Source: Streptomyces sp. CB01373 (GTDB lineage: Bacteria; Actinomycetota; Actinomycetes; Streptomycetales; Streptomycetaceae). Taken from it: 64,000 nt of DNA. The notes beneath the pieces were generated by a model. It was not told the DNA's origin and did no database searches. It was given only the letters and a program-made list of their open reading frames with translations. Position 1 is the stretch's first letter, and each line of letters opens with the position of its first letter. Location of the stretch: NCBI RefSeq assembly GCF_002803075.1, contig NZ_NNBK01000030.1:1-64000 (forward strand), read 5' to 3'. This document shows positions 46,208-55,622 of this stretch, piece by piece. Position numbers and translations under genes: made by a program.

Positions 46208-46714
46208 ATGGGTGAACTGCGACCTCTGGGAGACGACCTCAACGATGCTTCGCGGGCGTTGGCCGAGGCGTTGCGCGAGCTCTTCGAGAGCCTTCACCTG
46301 TCCGTCCGTCGGTACGCGGCCCGGCGCAGACTCGATCCGGGCACGGTCTCGCGCTACCTGAACGGCACCCGGTTACCTCCGTGGCAGGTAATCAGCGACC
46401 TCTTCACCGATGTGGCCGAGCATCGTGGGACCGCAGTCACCACCGAGGCCATCGAGTTGGTACGGAGCCTGTACGGATCGGCGGTAGACGCCGCATCGTC
46501 CCCCAAGCACGCGGTGGAGATCCTGGAGCAGCAGCTGGCTGACGCCGACCATGTCTCCCGGCGGTCCAGCGTCCGCGGCGACGTCCTGGGCGATGCGCTG
46601 TTGGACCGGACGCAGCGCATCGCCGACCTGGAGACGCGGCTCAACCAGTTGGAGGCTGACCGCAACCTGCTGGCGATGACTGCAGTTCTGGCGACGCTCG
46701 AGCATCGACGATAA
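46208..46714 (+). CDS. XRE-like helix-turn-helix protein with coiled-coil tail
   Basis: This encodes 168 residues from ATG 46208 with GAGGAGGAG ahead. The N-terminus holds a helix-turn-helix: LHLSVRRYAARRRLDPGTVSRYL, then GTRLPPWQVI. A helical middle (EAIELVRSLYGSAVD, AVEILEQQLADAD) and a C-terminal coiled coil (QRIADLETRLNQLEADRN) follow. This is a common Streptomyces type, often expanded in accessory regions. It converges on the 2-methylisoborneol operon across a hairpin and is not obviously its regulator. Targets are unknown. Confidence 0.7.
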   Translation: MGELRPLGDDLNDASRALAEALRELFESLHLSVRRYAARRRLDPGTVSRYLNGTRLPPWQVISDLFTDVAEHRGTAVTTEAIELVRSLYGSAVDAASSPKHAVEILEQQLADADHVSRRSSVRGDVLGDALLDRTQRIADLETRLNQLEADRNLLAMTAVLATLEHRR

Positions 46715-46733
46715 GGATCTTCGGCATGTCCTG

Positions 46734-46796
46734 CGGCCCCGCCGGTAGTACAGCCGCTGCGGGCCCGCAGATGGGCGGGAGCACGCGGCGGGGCCG
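46734..46796. terminator. hairpin between converging genes
   Basis: Perfect 11-nt arms at 46734-46744 and 46786-46796, with an inner palindrome at 46757-46770, sit between the regulator (plus) and the methyltransferase gene (minus). This fits a bidirectional terminator. Confidence 0.55.
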
Positions 46797-46831
46797 GGGT
46801 CGCCGTTGGCCGGCCAACTCGCGAACACGGC

Positions 46832-47707
46832 TCACACGCGGTCCGCTGCGATCAGGACGTACTGGAAGGAGCCGTTTCGGTACGATTCGATGAATGCCTC
46901 TTCGATCCCGGTGACCAGCGAGGATGTGGCTCGGAGCTCCCAGTAGGGCAGGGTGTCGGGGGTGAGGTCGACGATGGTCTGCGGGACGAGCCGGTTGTCG
47001 GCCATGGCGCGCAGGTACTCCCGGCGGGAGTGGATGTTGCACTCGAAGTGTGCATTGATCTGGGAGACCCATTTCGAAGGCTGGCCGTAGCGGGGGTTCC
47101 AGCAGCCGGTGACCGTCACGTACCGGCCGCCCACCTTCAGGAAGCGGGAGTGCTCGGCGAACAGGTCGTGCAGGTCGACGTACATGGTCGACTCGTTGTT
47201 CCACGAGGCGGCAATGCTGCCCTTGTCGAAGGGTGTGTCGAGCATGTTGCACACGCGGGAGCGAACGTGGTCTGCGATGCCCAGTTCCCGTGCGCGCTTG
47301 TTGCCGAAGTCGGCCTGGGTCACGGACAGCGTGACGCCTTCGACGTTGCAGCCGAAGCGGTGGTGGGCCATCACCATGGTTCCCCCGCGCCCGCAGCCGG
47401 CGTCGACGAGGGTGTCGCCCGGCTGAATGGGCCCGAGATGGTCCAGAAGCAACTCTGCCTGTGCGGACTCCAGCCGGTGCAGCTCCGCGATGAGGTTCTT
47501 TTCGTGCTCGCTGTGGGCCGGGTCGCCGAGTGCGTCGTGGTCCACGGCGCCGATGCCGTAGTGGTGGTGGTAGAGCCCGTCCACGTCACCGAGGCAGAGG
47601 TTGACCGGTCGTGCCTCGTTGTTCCAGTACCGGGCGATGTCCCCCTGGTAGGGCGTCGCCGGGGCCGGGATCTTCGCGGTGCCGGTGGAGGTCATGTCAG
47701 TGGTCAC
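46832..47707 (-). CDS. gppmt: geranyl diphosphate 2-C-methyltransferase
   Basis: This encodes 291 residues from ATG 47707. It uses S-adenosylmethionine to methylate C2 of geranyl diphosphate, giving 2-methylgeranyl diphosphate, the first committed step of 2-methylisoborneol synthesis. The Rossmann motif VDAGCGRGG is at 101-109. Start and substrate region features include YWNNEARPVNLCLGDVDGLYHHHYG, read in two parts, typical of this enzyme. The length matches the S. coelicolor protein (about 290). It is the last gene of the minus-strand operon, 16 nt after the synthase gene, so it is almost surely cotranscribed with it. Confidence 0.93.
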   Translation of the reverse strand: MTTDMTSTGTAKIPAPATPYQGDIARYWNNEARPVNLCLGDVDGLYHHHYGIGAVDHDALGDPAHSEHEKNLIAELHRLESAQAELLLDHLGPIQPGDTLVDAGCGRGGTMVMAHHRFGCNVEGVTLSVTQADFGNKRARELGIADHVRSRVCNMLDTPFDKGSIAASWNNESTMYVDLHDLFAEHSRFLKVGGRYVTVTGCWNPRYGQPSKWVSQINAHFECNIHSRREYLRAMADNRLVPQTIVDLTPDTLPYWELRATSSLVTGIEEAFIESYRNGSFQYVLIAADRV

Positions 47708-47723
47708 AGAGAGGTCCGTTTCC

Positions 47724-49070
47724 TTACCAGAAGTCGGGCAGGCTGTAGCGGTAGGTGTTGGTGCGGTGCCAGTCGTGGTTGCCGTCGACCCAGGCGGCCA
47801 CGCCCCTGAGGAAGCGCAGCACGGTGGGCACGGGGCAGGCTTTGGCGAGGTTGGCCGCGGCGGCCTCGAAGGCGTGCATCAGCTCGTTGTGGATCTCGAC
47901 GGCCTTCAGATAGGCGTCGCGGTGGGAGAGCTGCTCGCGTTCCGCGATGACCACGGGCAGATTCAGGTGCCGACCTGGGCTGTTGAGTTCCTTGGTGTAC
48001 GAGTAGAGGTCGTTGACGATGGTGGTGGCGTTGCCCGCGAGGGTGATGACCCGCTGCATGTCGGGTCGGGCGTGCAGGTCGGCGGGCAGTTCGTAGCCGC
48101 CGACTGTGTCGGTGATCGTGGGGCATGGCCGGAAGTTGTTGAACTGGCGCATTGCCAGGTACTCCCACGCCTCCGGGATGTGATCCGTCTCTGCCCAAGC
48201 GGCCTCGGCGAGGTAGCCCAGGTGGAGCCGGGCCATGTCGTGCCGGTAGCGGTCGGCCTGGGAGGGCGTGGCGAAGCTGACGAAGTAGTCCATCGCGCTG
48301 TGGTAGGCCCGACGCGGGGCGTCCGAAGTGAGCGACTTCTGCCATGCCGGCGTGTACTCGGCAGTGGTATGGAGGTGGTCGAGCGCGGTGTGTGCGAGGA
48401 GGATGCGCCCGCCGAGACCGACGGGTGATCCGCCGTGGTCCTCACAGTAGCAGTCGTCCAGGGCGTTCTCTGCGACCATCAGGCGGGTGGCGAGCATCAG
48501 ATGGTCGACCGTGGGTGCGTCGGGATGGCAGCCGACCATGTAGCGGCCCACGGAGAAGCCGTCGAACTGCCCCTCCCATTCCTCGGGGTAGAGCTGGATC
48601 TCGTCTTCGGCCCAGCGCTTGATCCGGCGGCTCACCTCCTCGACTCGTACGGGGTCGGGCTCCGGGACGGGGTGGTGGTAGAGGCCGGGGACGGCTTGTC
48701 CCTCGGCGGGCGACGCTGCCACCGCGGGCGTCGGATCCGGCAACAGGGGTTCATCTCTTCGGGTCAGGGAGAGGGCACTCGTGCCCAATCCGGTTGGCCC
48801 GCGCAGGATCCGCTGCAGCGCTGAACTCGTCGCTGTGGCCTCACGCGTGTACGCAGGGGCGGCCGCCGGGGGCGGTGACGGGGCGGGAATCGCGACGGGC
48901 GGATGCAATGCCGCCAAAAAATCGGCGGCGGACGACCGGGCCGGAGCACCCGGGGTGGTCGTTGCGGCGGCGTCCGGTACGGCTGTATGTGCGGCCGCGT
49001 CCGGTACGGCTGAAGGCGGCGTCGGCCGCGAGTGGTGAGAGGGTGGTCCGAGGGACCCGGAATTGGGCAT
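47724..49070 (-). CDS. tpc: 2-methylisoborneol synthase (terpene cyclase)
   Basis: This encodes 448 residues from ATG 49070 with AAGGAG ahead. It cyclises 2-methylgeranyl diphosphate to the odorant 2-methylisoborneol. The metal-binding aspartate motif is DDCYCEDH (D205, D206) and the NSE motif NDLYSYTKE (N352, S356, E360). The first ~120 residues are a Pro/Ala-rich disordered extension. In this family that extension carries the signal for loading into family 2B encapsulin shells; a shell gene is next upstream. The methyltransferase follows within 16 nt. Confidence 0.95.
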   Translation of the reverse strand: MPNSGSLGPPSHHSRPTPPSAVPDAAAHTAVPDAAATTTPGAPARSSAADFLAALHPPVAIPAPSPPPAAAPAYTREATATSSALQRILRGPTGLGTSALSLTRRDEPLLPDPTPAVAASPAEGQAVPGLYHHPVPEPDPVRVEEVSRRIKRWAEDEIQLYPEEWEGQFDGFSVGRYMVGCHPDAPTVDHLMLATRLMVAENALDDCYCEDHGGSPVGLGGRILLAHTALDHLHTTAEYTPAWQKSLTSDAPRRAYHSAMDYFVSFATPSQADRYRHDMARLHLGYLAEAAWAETDHIPEAWEYLAMRQFNNFRPCPTITDTVGGYELPADLHARPDMQRVITLAGNATTIVNDLYSYTKELNSPGRHLNLPVVIAEREQLSHRDAYLKAVEIHNELMHAFEAAAANLAKACPVPTVLRFLRGVAAWVDGNHDWHRTNTYRYSLPDFW

Positions 49071-49153
49071 CGACGGCTCCTTGGTGCGGTGAGGTGGGCG
49101 TTGCGTTGTCCGAGCGGCCCAAGGGGGCAGGGCATGCCGCGCGGCCCCGCGTT

Positions 49154-50566
49154 TCAGTGCGGCCGGGGAGCGATCTGCACGTTCTCCATCACGCCAAGAG
49201 CGTCGGGCAACAACACCGCGGCGGAGTAGTAGGTGGTGACGAGGTAGGAGATGATCGCCTGCTCGTTGATGCCCGCGAACCGCACGGACAGGCCCGGTTC
49301 GTACTCGTCGGGCAGTCCCGTCTGCCGCAGACCGATGACGCCCTGGCTGTCTTCCCCCGTACGCATAGCGATGATGGAACTGGTCTGTTCCTTGCTGATC
49401 GGGATCTTGTTGCAGGGCAGGATGGGGACGCCACGCCAAGCGGGGACCGACTGTCCGCCGAGGTCGACGTGGTCGGGGTAGAGACCGCAGGCGTTGAAGC
49501 CGCGTGCGATGGCGGCGATGGTCCGGGGATGGGCGAGGAAGAGTTTGGTGCCGCGCCTGCGGCAGAGCAGATCGTCCATGTCGTCCGGGGTCGGCGGGCC
49601 GGAGCGGGGCTGGATGCGCTGCTTGAAGTCGGCGTTGTGCAGCAGCCCGAACTCGCGGTTGTTGACCAGTTCGTATTCCTGGCGCTCACGCAGGGCCTCA
49701 GCGGTCAGCCTGAGTTGCTGCTCCGTCTGGTTCATCGGCCCGTTGTAGAGGTCGGCGACCCGGGTGTGAATCCTCAGAACGGTCTGAGCGACGGAGAGTT
49801 CGTACTCGCGGGGCTTCAGCTCGTAGTCGACGAAGGTGCCGGGCAAGTCGACCTCACCGACATGGCCGGCCGACAGTGCGATCTCCGCCTCACCGTGCTT
49901 GTTCTGCCGCTTCCGGCTGCGGGAGCGGTACCCGTCGACGTGGCTCTGCAGCTGAGGCGCGGAGGCCACAACGGCGGCGAAGTCGGTGCGTGAGAGCGTG
50001 AGCAGGGTGCCTGCGGTTTGTGCGGTGAAGGTGCAGTTGTGGCGGGCGTCGGGGTCCAGCAGGGCGGCGCTTGCACCGAAGTGCTCGCCGTCGGCGAGGA
50101 CCGCGATGGCGGTCTCTTCGCCGTACTCTCCCTCGGAGGTTTGGTTGATACGGCCGTGGGCGATCAGGTGGATCCGGTCGGCGGGGCTGCCTCGCTCGGC
50201 GAGGACGTCGCCTGCCGCAAAGTCGTGCTGTGTGCAGCGGTCCGCCAGGGCGGTCAGGACGTCAGTGTCCTCGAAGCCGCGCAGCAGGGCCAGTTCGCCG
50301 AGCTCCCGCGGGATCACCCGGACCGTGGCGCCCTCCTGCACGAACTCGATGCGCCCGTCGCCCACGGTATGGCGCAGCCGTCGGTTGACCCGGTAGGCGC
50401 CTCCTTTGGTCTCGACCCAGGGCAGCATCCGCAGCAGCCACCGAGAGGTGATCTCCTGCATCTGCGGGACGGATTTCGTGGTCGTGGCGAGGTTGCGGGC
50501 GGCGGCGGTACTCAGGGACTGCTGCGGGGCCGTGGTCTGAGTTTCCGAACTGCTGTCGACGGTCAT
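49154..50566 (-). CDS. family 2B encapsulin shell protein (EshA-like, cNMP-binding insert)
   Basis: This encodes 470 residues from ATG 50566; upstream codons lack protein-like content, and AAGGAG lies about 15 nt ahead. It is an HK97-fold shell protein with a cyclic-nucleotide-binding domain inserted at about 80-230 (LLRGFEDTDVLTALADRC, then GDVLAERGSPADRIHLIAHG). The shell part follows (VDYELKPREYELSVAQTVLRIHTR, read in two parts; CRRRGTKLFLAHPRTIAAI; RFAGINEQAIISYL). EshA-type proteins assemble into icosahedral compartments that package terpene cyclases. Position just before the synthase supports that cargo. Ligand and gating function are uncertain. Confidence 0.93.
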   Translation of the reverse strand: MTVDSSSETQTTAPQQSLSTAAARNLATTTKSVPQMQEITSRWLLRMLPWVETKGGAYRVNRRLRHTVGDGRIEFVQEGATVRVIPRELGELALLRGFEDTDVLTALADRCTQHDFAAGDVLAERGSPADRIHLIAHGRINQTSEGEYGEETAIAVLADGEHFGASAALLDPDARHNCTFTAQTAGTLLTLSRTDFAAVVASAPQLQSHVDGYRSRSRKRQNKHGEAEIALSAGHVGEVDLPGTFVDYELKPREYELSVAQTVLRIHTRVADLYNGPMNQTEQQLRLTAEALRERQEYELVNNREFGLLHNADFKQRIQPRSGPPTPDDMDDLLCRRRGTKLFLAHPRTIAAIARGFNACGLYPDHVDLGGQSVPAWRGVPILPCNKIPISKEQTSSIIAMRTGEDSQGVIGLRQTGLPDEYEPGLSVRFAGINEQAIISYLVTTYYSAAVLLPDALGVMENVQIAPRPH

Positions 50567-50894
50567 CGAATGCAGCTTCTCCTTGCACGACAGGGCGTCC
50601 GGCACACAAAGGTGCGCCGACCGGGAGACAGGGAGGAGTGGGCAACGAGCGGGGGAGCCAGAGACTCCGTCCACCACCAGCAAGCTAGCCGCCGAAGGGC
50701 TCCCGTCCATCAAGTAGACGAGATGCTTACCTCGAAACAGTGACAACCCACTGCAGGCGGTTTAACGGCCGGTGATGTAACAGCGCCTAGTACTCCAGCC
50801 AGACCCTCTGAACGGAAAATCCCAGATCAGCCGGGCAGGCGGCAGCGTCCATTCGGCGTCAGCCGGGCGGACGGGCTTGGAGCGGTTGTGGTGC
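50567..50894 (-). promoter_or_regulatory. upstream region of the 2-methylisoborneol/encapsulin operon
   Basis: About 330 nt separate the shell-gene start from an IS110 remnant. No gene is seen. The promoter should lie within roughly 50590-50760, but no unambiguous -35/-10 pair could be picked. Confidence 0.4.
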
Positions 50895-51236
50895 TCAGCC
50901 CACAGCTTCCATGGGGGTGAGGGCGACCTGGTGGCCAAGGGCCTGGAGCTGGCGCACGAGGGCTTGGGTCTTGCGGACGGGGTTGACCAGGCGTTGGTGA
51001 TGGTCGGGCCCGAGGTCTTCGAAGCGGGCGGCGGGATCGTTGATGATGTGCCAGACGATCACCAGCATGGACCGGGCCACCGCGACGATGGCCTTCTTGT
51101 GTCCCCGGTGTTTGACGAGTCTGCGGTAGCGGGCTCCGAGGAAGGTGTCGGTCCGGGCCGCGGCCATCGCCGCTTCACCGATCATCCCCTTGCGCCACGG
51201 GTTGCCGTGCCCGGCACACGGGCCGACACCGCGCCA
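50895..51236 (-). pseudogene. IS110-family transposase, C-terminal fragment
   Basis: A minus-strand frame reads HGNPWRKGMIGEAAMAAART, then FLGARYRRLVKHRGHKKAIVAVARSML, read in two parts. This is the C-terminal Transposase_20-type region of IS110/IS116 elements, including the GHKKAIVAVARS helix. The N-terminal DEDD nuclease half is missing. The front is joined directly to the start of an IS630-type gene. Confidence 0.75.
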
Positions 51237-51313
51237 CCCGCCCAACATGCCAGCTCCGCACGCTCCTCGGCAGACAGCACGACTTCGACTGCACGAGGAC
51301 CCCGAGACGCCAT
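51237..51313 (-). pseudogene. IS630-family transposase, N-terminal fragment
   Basis: ATG at 51313 opens MASRGPRAVEVVLSAEERAE, the start of IS630 transposases (VEVVLSAEER then LACWA). After about 25 codons it runs straight into the IS110 remnant. It is a junction of two dead elements. Confidence 0.6.
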
Positions 51314-51508
51314 GAAATTAGCTTACAGACTTAAGAGCCACCATTTCAGGCGCATCACACTAACGGTGCGCCGCCCGAACGCCTGGCGGCCATCCGATTC
51401 GGGACCCCGCCGTGCGCCGGGTGACGTACATTCGGTTCTGCTGCGGCGGACGTCGGAAGGCGTGCGCCATGGCGGGCCGGGTGCGCGGGGGACGACGGGG
51501 GTTGCCGG

Positions 51509-52657
51509 GTGTCGGTGTCATGGAACTGGGCGATCGACCACACTCCGGGGGAGGTCGAGCTGGCGCAGGAGCTCCCCGGCCTGCCCCCGGACTCGGCCGG
51601 GCAGCGGCTGGCGGAGCTCCGCGAGCGGGCCGCCGGGGGTGACCCGGCGCATCTGAGGCGGTATGCGCTGGCCTTGTCTCTGCGCGGTCAACCGGAACTG
51701 GCGGCCCGGGAGTGGGCGGACCTGACGCGCCTGCAACCGTCATCGCTCCCAGTGTGGTTCAACCTGGCCTTCGCACGCGTGCTGTGTGACCGGCCCGAGG
51801 GTGCGGCCGACGCGTTACGGCGGGCCCGGGAGGCATTCGCCCACCACCCGGAGGCGGTGGCCCTGATTGACGCGCGGGCACGGGAACTCCAGGGAGCCCG
51901 CGGCCGGGCCGCACAGACACTGCGGTTGCAGGAACTCCAGATCGCGGCCCTCCGGGAACGCCTCGCCGCGGGCTGCGGCGAGGCCGGCGACCGGCTCCGG
52001 CTGACCGGGCTGCTGCGCACCGTGATGCTTTCCCCGGGCGGCAACGTCACCGTGGACGAGGTGCTCGCCGCGGCCCGCACCGCGCATGCCGAGGCCCCGT
52101 CCGACGCGGCCGTGCTGGAGCTCCTCGTGTTGGTGCTCACCCAGGCCCAGCTGGTCGAGGAACAGACGGAAGCGCTGCGCAAGCTGGAAGAGACGGCCCC
52201 GCACTCGGACGTGCTGGCGAGGCTGCGGGAGCTGTCCCGCCGGAATCCGTCCTTCGAGTCGGACGTCGATGCGTTCACGAGCCGCACCAGGGATCTGATC
52301 GGCCGTACCATCGAAGGCGACCCGGAGGCCGAGGCGGAGATCCGCGACCGGCTGCGGCAGTATCCGGACGCCACCGAGTACCGGATCGGGCTGATCGCGG
52401 CACTGGACTCGCGGGGAGAGCGGGCGGAAGCCCTGCGTGCGGCCCAGGCCCTCGCCGCGGACCGGGACGGTGACCATTACGCGCACTTCCACCTGACCCA
52501 GTTCTTCTGGCACCGGGGCGACCTCGCCGAGGCGCGCCGGCACTGCGTGCGTGCCGTGCAGACCGCTCCCACCGCGCAGGACCGAGAAGAGGTCGGCGTG
52601 ATGCTGCGGGTCGTCGGGGCCGAAGCGCTGATCACCGGGGTGGCCGGGGATGCATGA
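51509..52657 (+). CDS. TPR-like helical repeat protein, first gene of the CHAT operon
   Basis: This encodes 382 residues from GTG 51509; a second GTG follows two codons later. It consists of tandem helical pairs rich in Ala, Leu, Arg and Glu. TPR-like units include LRRYALALSLRGQPELAAREWADL, read in two halves, and HFHLTQFFWHRGDLAEARRHC near the C-terminus. No catalytic motif is visible. It overlaps the CHAT protease gene by 8 nt, so the two are translated together, and it probably acts as an adaptor or sensor scaffold for that protease. Confidence 0.75.
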   Translation: MSVSWNWAIDHTPGEVELAQELPGLPPDSAGQRLAELRERAAGGDPAHLRRYALALSLRGQPELAAREWADLTRLQPSSLPVWFNLAFARVLCDRPEGAADALRRAREAFAHHPEAVALIDARARELQGARGRAAQTLRLQELQIAALRERLAAGCGEAGDRLRLTGLLRTVMLSPGGNVTVDEVLAAARTAHAEAPSDAAVLELLVLVLTQAQLVEEQTEALRKLEETAPHSDVLARLRELSRRNPSFESDVDAFTSRTRDLIGRTIEGDPEAEAEIRDRLRQYPDATEYRIGLIAALDSRGERAEALRAAQALAADRDGDHYAHFHLTQFFWHRGDLAEARRHCVRAVQTAPTAQDREEVGVMLRVVGAEALITGVAGDA

Positions 52658-55622
52658 GCGGGAGCGGGACGTGGCGCAGCGGCTCCTGGCGGCACAGACG
52701 CCCCAGGAGGTGGAAGCGGTCCTGTTGGAGTCGTACGGTCGGGAGCCGTACGACGCGAACGCCGTAATCGATGAACTCCGCGCCTGTGAGCAGTGGTTGC
52801 TGGAGAACGGGCGCCCTGCCGAGGCAGCGCTGGTGGCGGCCCTGGCCGACGAGGTCGGGGAACGTCGCGACCTGTTCGAGCTGATGGCACAGGCGCAGGC
52901 CCGGAGGGAAGCCGGCCACGGGCGCAGCACCTGGCCCGGTAACCGGCAGCCCCCGGAACACCTGGAACGGTCGCTCCGCGAACGGGACGTCGCCGACCTG
53001 CTCGACCGGGGAGAGCTGGACCTGGCACTGCAGGCAGCGCACCAGGCCGCCGGGGTGCCACTCGTCGACCCGCGCGAGTCGCTCGCCGTCGTCAGCGTCC
53101 GGACGAACCTGGCGGAGCGGCTACGCGGGGCTGGACGGCCCCGGGAGGCGCTCGACGTCCTGGCGGACCTGGAGCTGCCGGAGTCCGTCTTCGCGGACTC
53201 GGTGACCACGGAGATCTTCGCCACCCGCTTCCACATCCTGTGCGGCTCCCTCCACGAGGACGTCTACGACCACCGCCTCGGCCGGATCTCCTACCGCAGG
53301 GCGATCGACCACGCCGTGCGCTCCGGCGACGGGTCCTGGCAGTTCCGGGCATGGACCAGCCTCGCGGCCTCGTACAGTTCGTCCGGTCGCAACCGGCAGG
53401 CGCTCACCGAGTACCGCCGGATCGTGGCGTTCACGCGGACGCTGAGCGACCCGGGATGGTTCGTCGCGGCCCTCAACAACCTGGGGACGGCACTGCGCCA
53501 AGCCGGGGACCGGGACGCCGCGCGCTCCCACCACCTGCACGTCCTCGCCGTCTTCCAGCAGCTCCAGGTGACCGGCGTCAGCCAGTCCGCGGCCTGGTTC
53601 CGGTTGGGCGACCTGGCGCGGGACGAGGCGGACCTGGAGCGGGCGCTCACGGCGTACACCCAGGGCTTCTGGAGCGCACTCGCCGCCAAGGCGACCCGGC
53701 AGGGCGTCGTCGACACCCTGACCCGGCTGCACGAGGTCCTGCCCGGGGACGACGAACTGCTGGAGACGGCGGTGGTGTTCGCAGCGCCCCTCCTGGCAGA
53801 GGAACGGGACGACTGGCTGCTGACCTGGTCCGTGCGGCGCGGCTATGGCGGACTCCTGCAGCGCCGCGGACGTCACGAGTCCGCGGTGGTGCTCCTGCGC
53901 GCACTCGCCGCTGACGCCGCCACCAAGGGGCGCAAGTGGCGGCTGATGGCAGCCGGGGAGCTCGTCGACGGCCTCCTGCTGTGGCACAGACAGGAAGGCC
54001 CGCCGGGGACCCTTCAAGAGGCCTTCGACGTCCTGTGGCAGGCCTGCTCGGGGATGGCCGCGGACCTCGACGGCATCGCGGGCACCTCCGCCGACCACCA
54101 CGCGGTGGTGACGGACTACCGCCACGTCCACGGGCGGCTGGCGGACCTGTTGCTCGACCACGGACAGGACCTGCGGCTGCCCGACTCCCGCACGCCCACC
54201 GAGCTGGCGTTCGACCTGCACGAGGATATCCGGGCGGGAGCCCTCCTCCAGCACATGGCGCGGGCGCCCATGACGCCTCCCGACGGCGTCCCCGAGGACT
54301 TGCGGCGCGCGGAAGAGGAGTTGCTGGCCGCGCTCACCGACCCGGCGTCCGACCCCGGACACCAACGCACCGCAGCGGCCCGGCTCGCCGGCGTCCACGA
54401 CCTCATGGCGGCGCACGCCCCTGACTACGTACGGCTGCGCCGGGGCCGCCCGTTCCGGTTCGCGGACCTGCGACGCTGGCTGCGCTCCCGGCCCGGCGCC
54501 GGGCACATCGCCTACGTGTCCTTTCACTGCGGCGCCCGGGAGACCACCGTCTTCACGTACGTGCCGGGCGCCGACCGGCTGACCGCCACACGGGTGCCGG
54601 TGGGGAGATCGCAGCTGACCGGGCTGGGCCAGCGGCTGCGACGGACCTTCGACGGCTCACCGCACGACTTCCCGCCGCTGGCTCCGCTGCACCCGCGGCG
54701 TCCCGGGCGCCGCGACATCTCCTTCCTGGCCGAACTGACGCCGCTGCTGGTCGCGTTCCTGCCGCTGACCGCCGGCCGTGACCTGCTCTACGTCTGCAGC
54801 GACGGCCCCCTGCACGGTCTGCCGCTCTCGGCGGTGCCCACCCCGGAGGGTCCGCCGCTCGGGGCCCGGCACGCCGTCGCACACGTGAGCGGTGCGAGCG
54901 CACTGCTGTACGCGGCCGCCCGTGACCAGGCGCGGCGGGACCGGCCGGCGGGACCGCCGGAGGTCTTCTGCGCCTCGGTGGCCGCCCGCGAAGACCCCGT
55001 ACCCGGACGGCTGGAGGGTGATGCCGGGCTGCTGAAGGCAGCGGGCTGGCCGGCCACCGCGCTGACCGGGGAGGACGCCACCAGGCAGGCGGTCCTTGAC
55101 CGACTCGGCACGGCCACCGTCGCGCACATCACGTGCCACGGGTACTTCGACACCCGCGAACCTCTCGACTCGGGACTGCTGCTCGCGCAGCACGGCCGCC
55201 GTCCTAGCAAGATGCCTGGGGGACAGTCCCTGATCGCCCGGCTCGATTACATGCTGACCGCCCGGGACCTCGCCCGCAACGTGCTGCCCACCCGCTTGCT
55301 GACCCTGCGGGCCTGTGCCTCGGGCCTGCGCGACGAGCACTCCGCCGGAGATGTCGAGGGGCTGGTCCAAGCCCTGCTGTACGCCGGCGCGGGCACCGTC
55401 GTCGCGGCCCTGTGGAACGTCGATGAGCACAGCTCACGGCGTTTCCTGGTCGACTTCTACAGCCAACTGCGCTCCGATCCCGGCCAACCGCTGTGGCGGG
55501 CCTTCTGGCAGGCGCAGAAGAACATGCTCGAAACCCCGGGGACGCCCTGGGAAGCCCACCCCTACCACTGGGCGGCCCTCGCCCTCTTCAGCGACGGTTC
55601 CGACGACTGGAGGCATCCATGA
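52650..55622 (+). CDS. TPR-CHAT domain protease
   Basis: This encodes 990 residues from ATG 52650. The N-terminal ~550 residues are TPR-like repeats (RAIDHAVRSGDGSWQFRAW, ALNNLGTALRQAGDRDAAR). The C-terminal ~330 residues form a CHAT domain, the caspase-superfamily protease also seen in separase-like and TPR-CHAT effectors. Catalytic residues are His830 in VAHITCHGYF and Cys889 in TLRACASGL, with the usual GLVQALLYAGAGTVVAALW helix-strand after it. TPR-CHAT proteins are proteases unleashed in anti-phage or self-killing responses, for example with CRISPR gRAMP. Here no CRISPR is present; flanking genes suggest a three-protein system. Confidence 0.85.
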   Translation: MHERERDVAQRLLAAQTPQEVEAVLLESYGREPYDANAVIDELRACEQWLLENGRPAEAALVAALADEVGERRDLFELMAQAQARREAGHGRSTWPGNRQPPEHLERSLRERDVADLLDRGELDLALQAAHQAAGVPLVDPRESLAVVSVRTNLAERLRGAGRPREALDVLADLELPESVFADSVTTEIFATRFHILCGSLHEDVYDHRLGRISYRRAIDHAVRSGDGSWQFRAWTSLAASYSSSGRNRQALTEYRRIVAFTRTLSDPGWFVAALNNLGTALRQAGDRDAARSHHLHVLAVFQQLQVTGVSQSAAWFRLGDLARDEADLERALTAYTQGFWSALAAKATRQGVVDTLTRLHEVLPGDDELLETAVVFAAPLLAEERDDWLLTWSVRRGYGGLLQRRGRHESAVVLLRALAADAATKGRKWRLMAAGELVDGLLLWHRQEGPPGTLQEAFDVLWQACSGMAADLDGIAGTSADHHAVVTDYRHVHGRLADLLLDHGQDLRLPDSRTPTELAFDLHEDIRAGALLQHMARAPMTPPDGVPEDLRRAEEELLAALTDPASDPGHQRTAAARLAGVHDLMAAHAPDYVRLRRGRPFRFADLRRWLRSRPGAGHIAYVSFHCGARETTVFTYVPGADRLTATRVPVGRSQLTGLGQRLRRTFDGSPHDFPPLAPLHPRRPGRRDISFLAELTPLLVAFLPLTAGRDLLYVCSDGPLHGLPLSAVPTPEGPPLGARHAVAHVSGASALLYAAARDQARRDRPAGPPEVFCASVAAREDPVPGRLEGDAGLLKAAGWPATALTGEDATRQAVLDRLGTATVAHITCHGYFDTREPLDSGLLLAQHGRRPSKMPGGQSLIARLDYMLTARDLARNVLPTRLLTLRACASGLRDEHSAGDVEGLVQALLYAGAGTVVAALWNVDEHSSRRFLVDFYSQLRSDPGQPLWRAFWQAQKNMLETPGTPWEAHPYHWAALALFSDGSDDWRHP

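Noticed and set aside
48794..49993. A 399-codon plus-strand frame over the synthase/encapsulin boundary
   Set aside because: Antisense to two well-identified genes; no features of its own.
53121..54527. A 468-codon minus-strand frame opposite the CHAT protein
   Set aside because: Antisense shadow; no motif or start signal.
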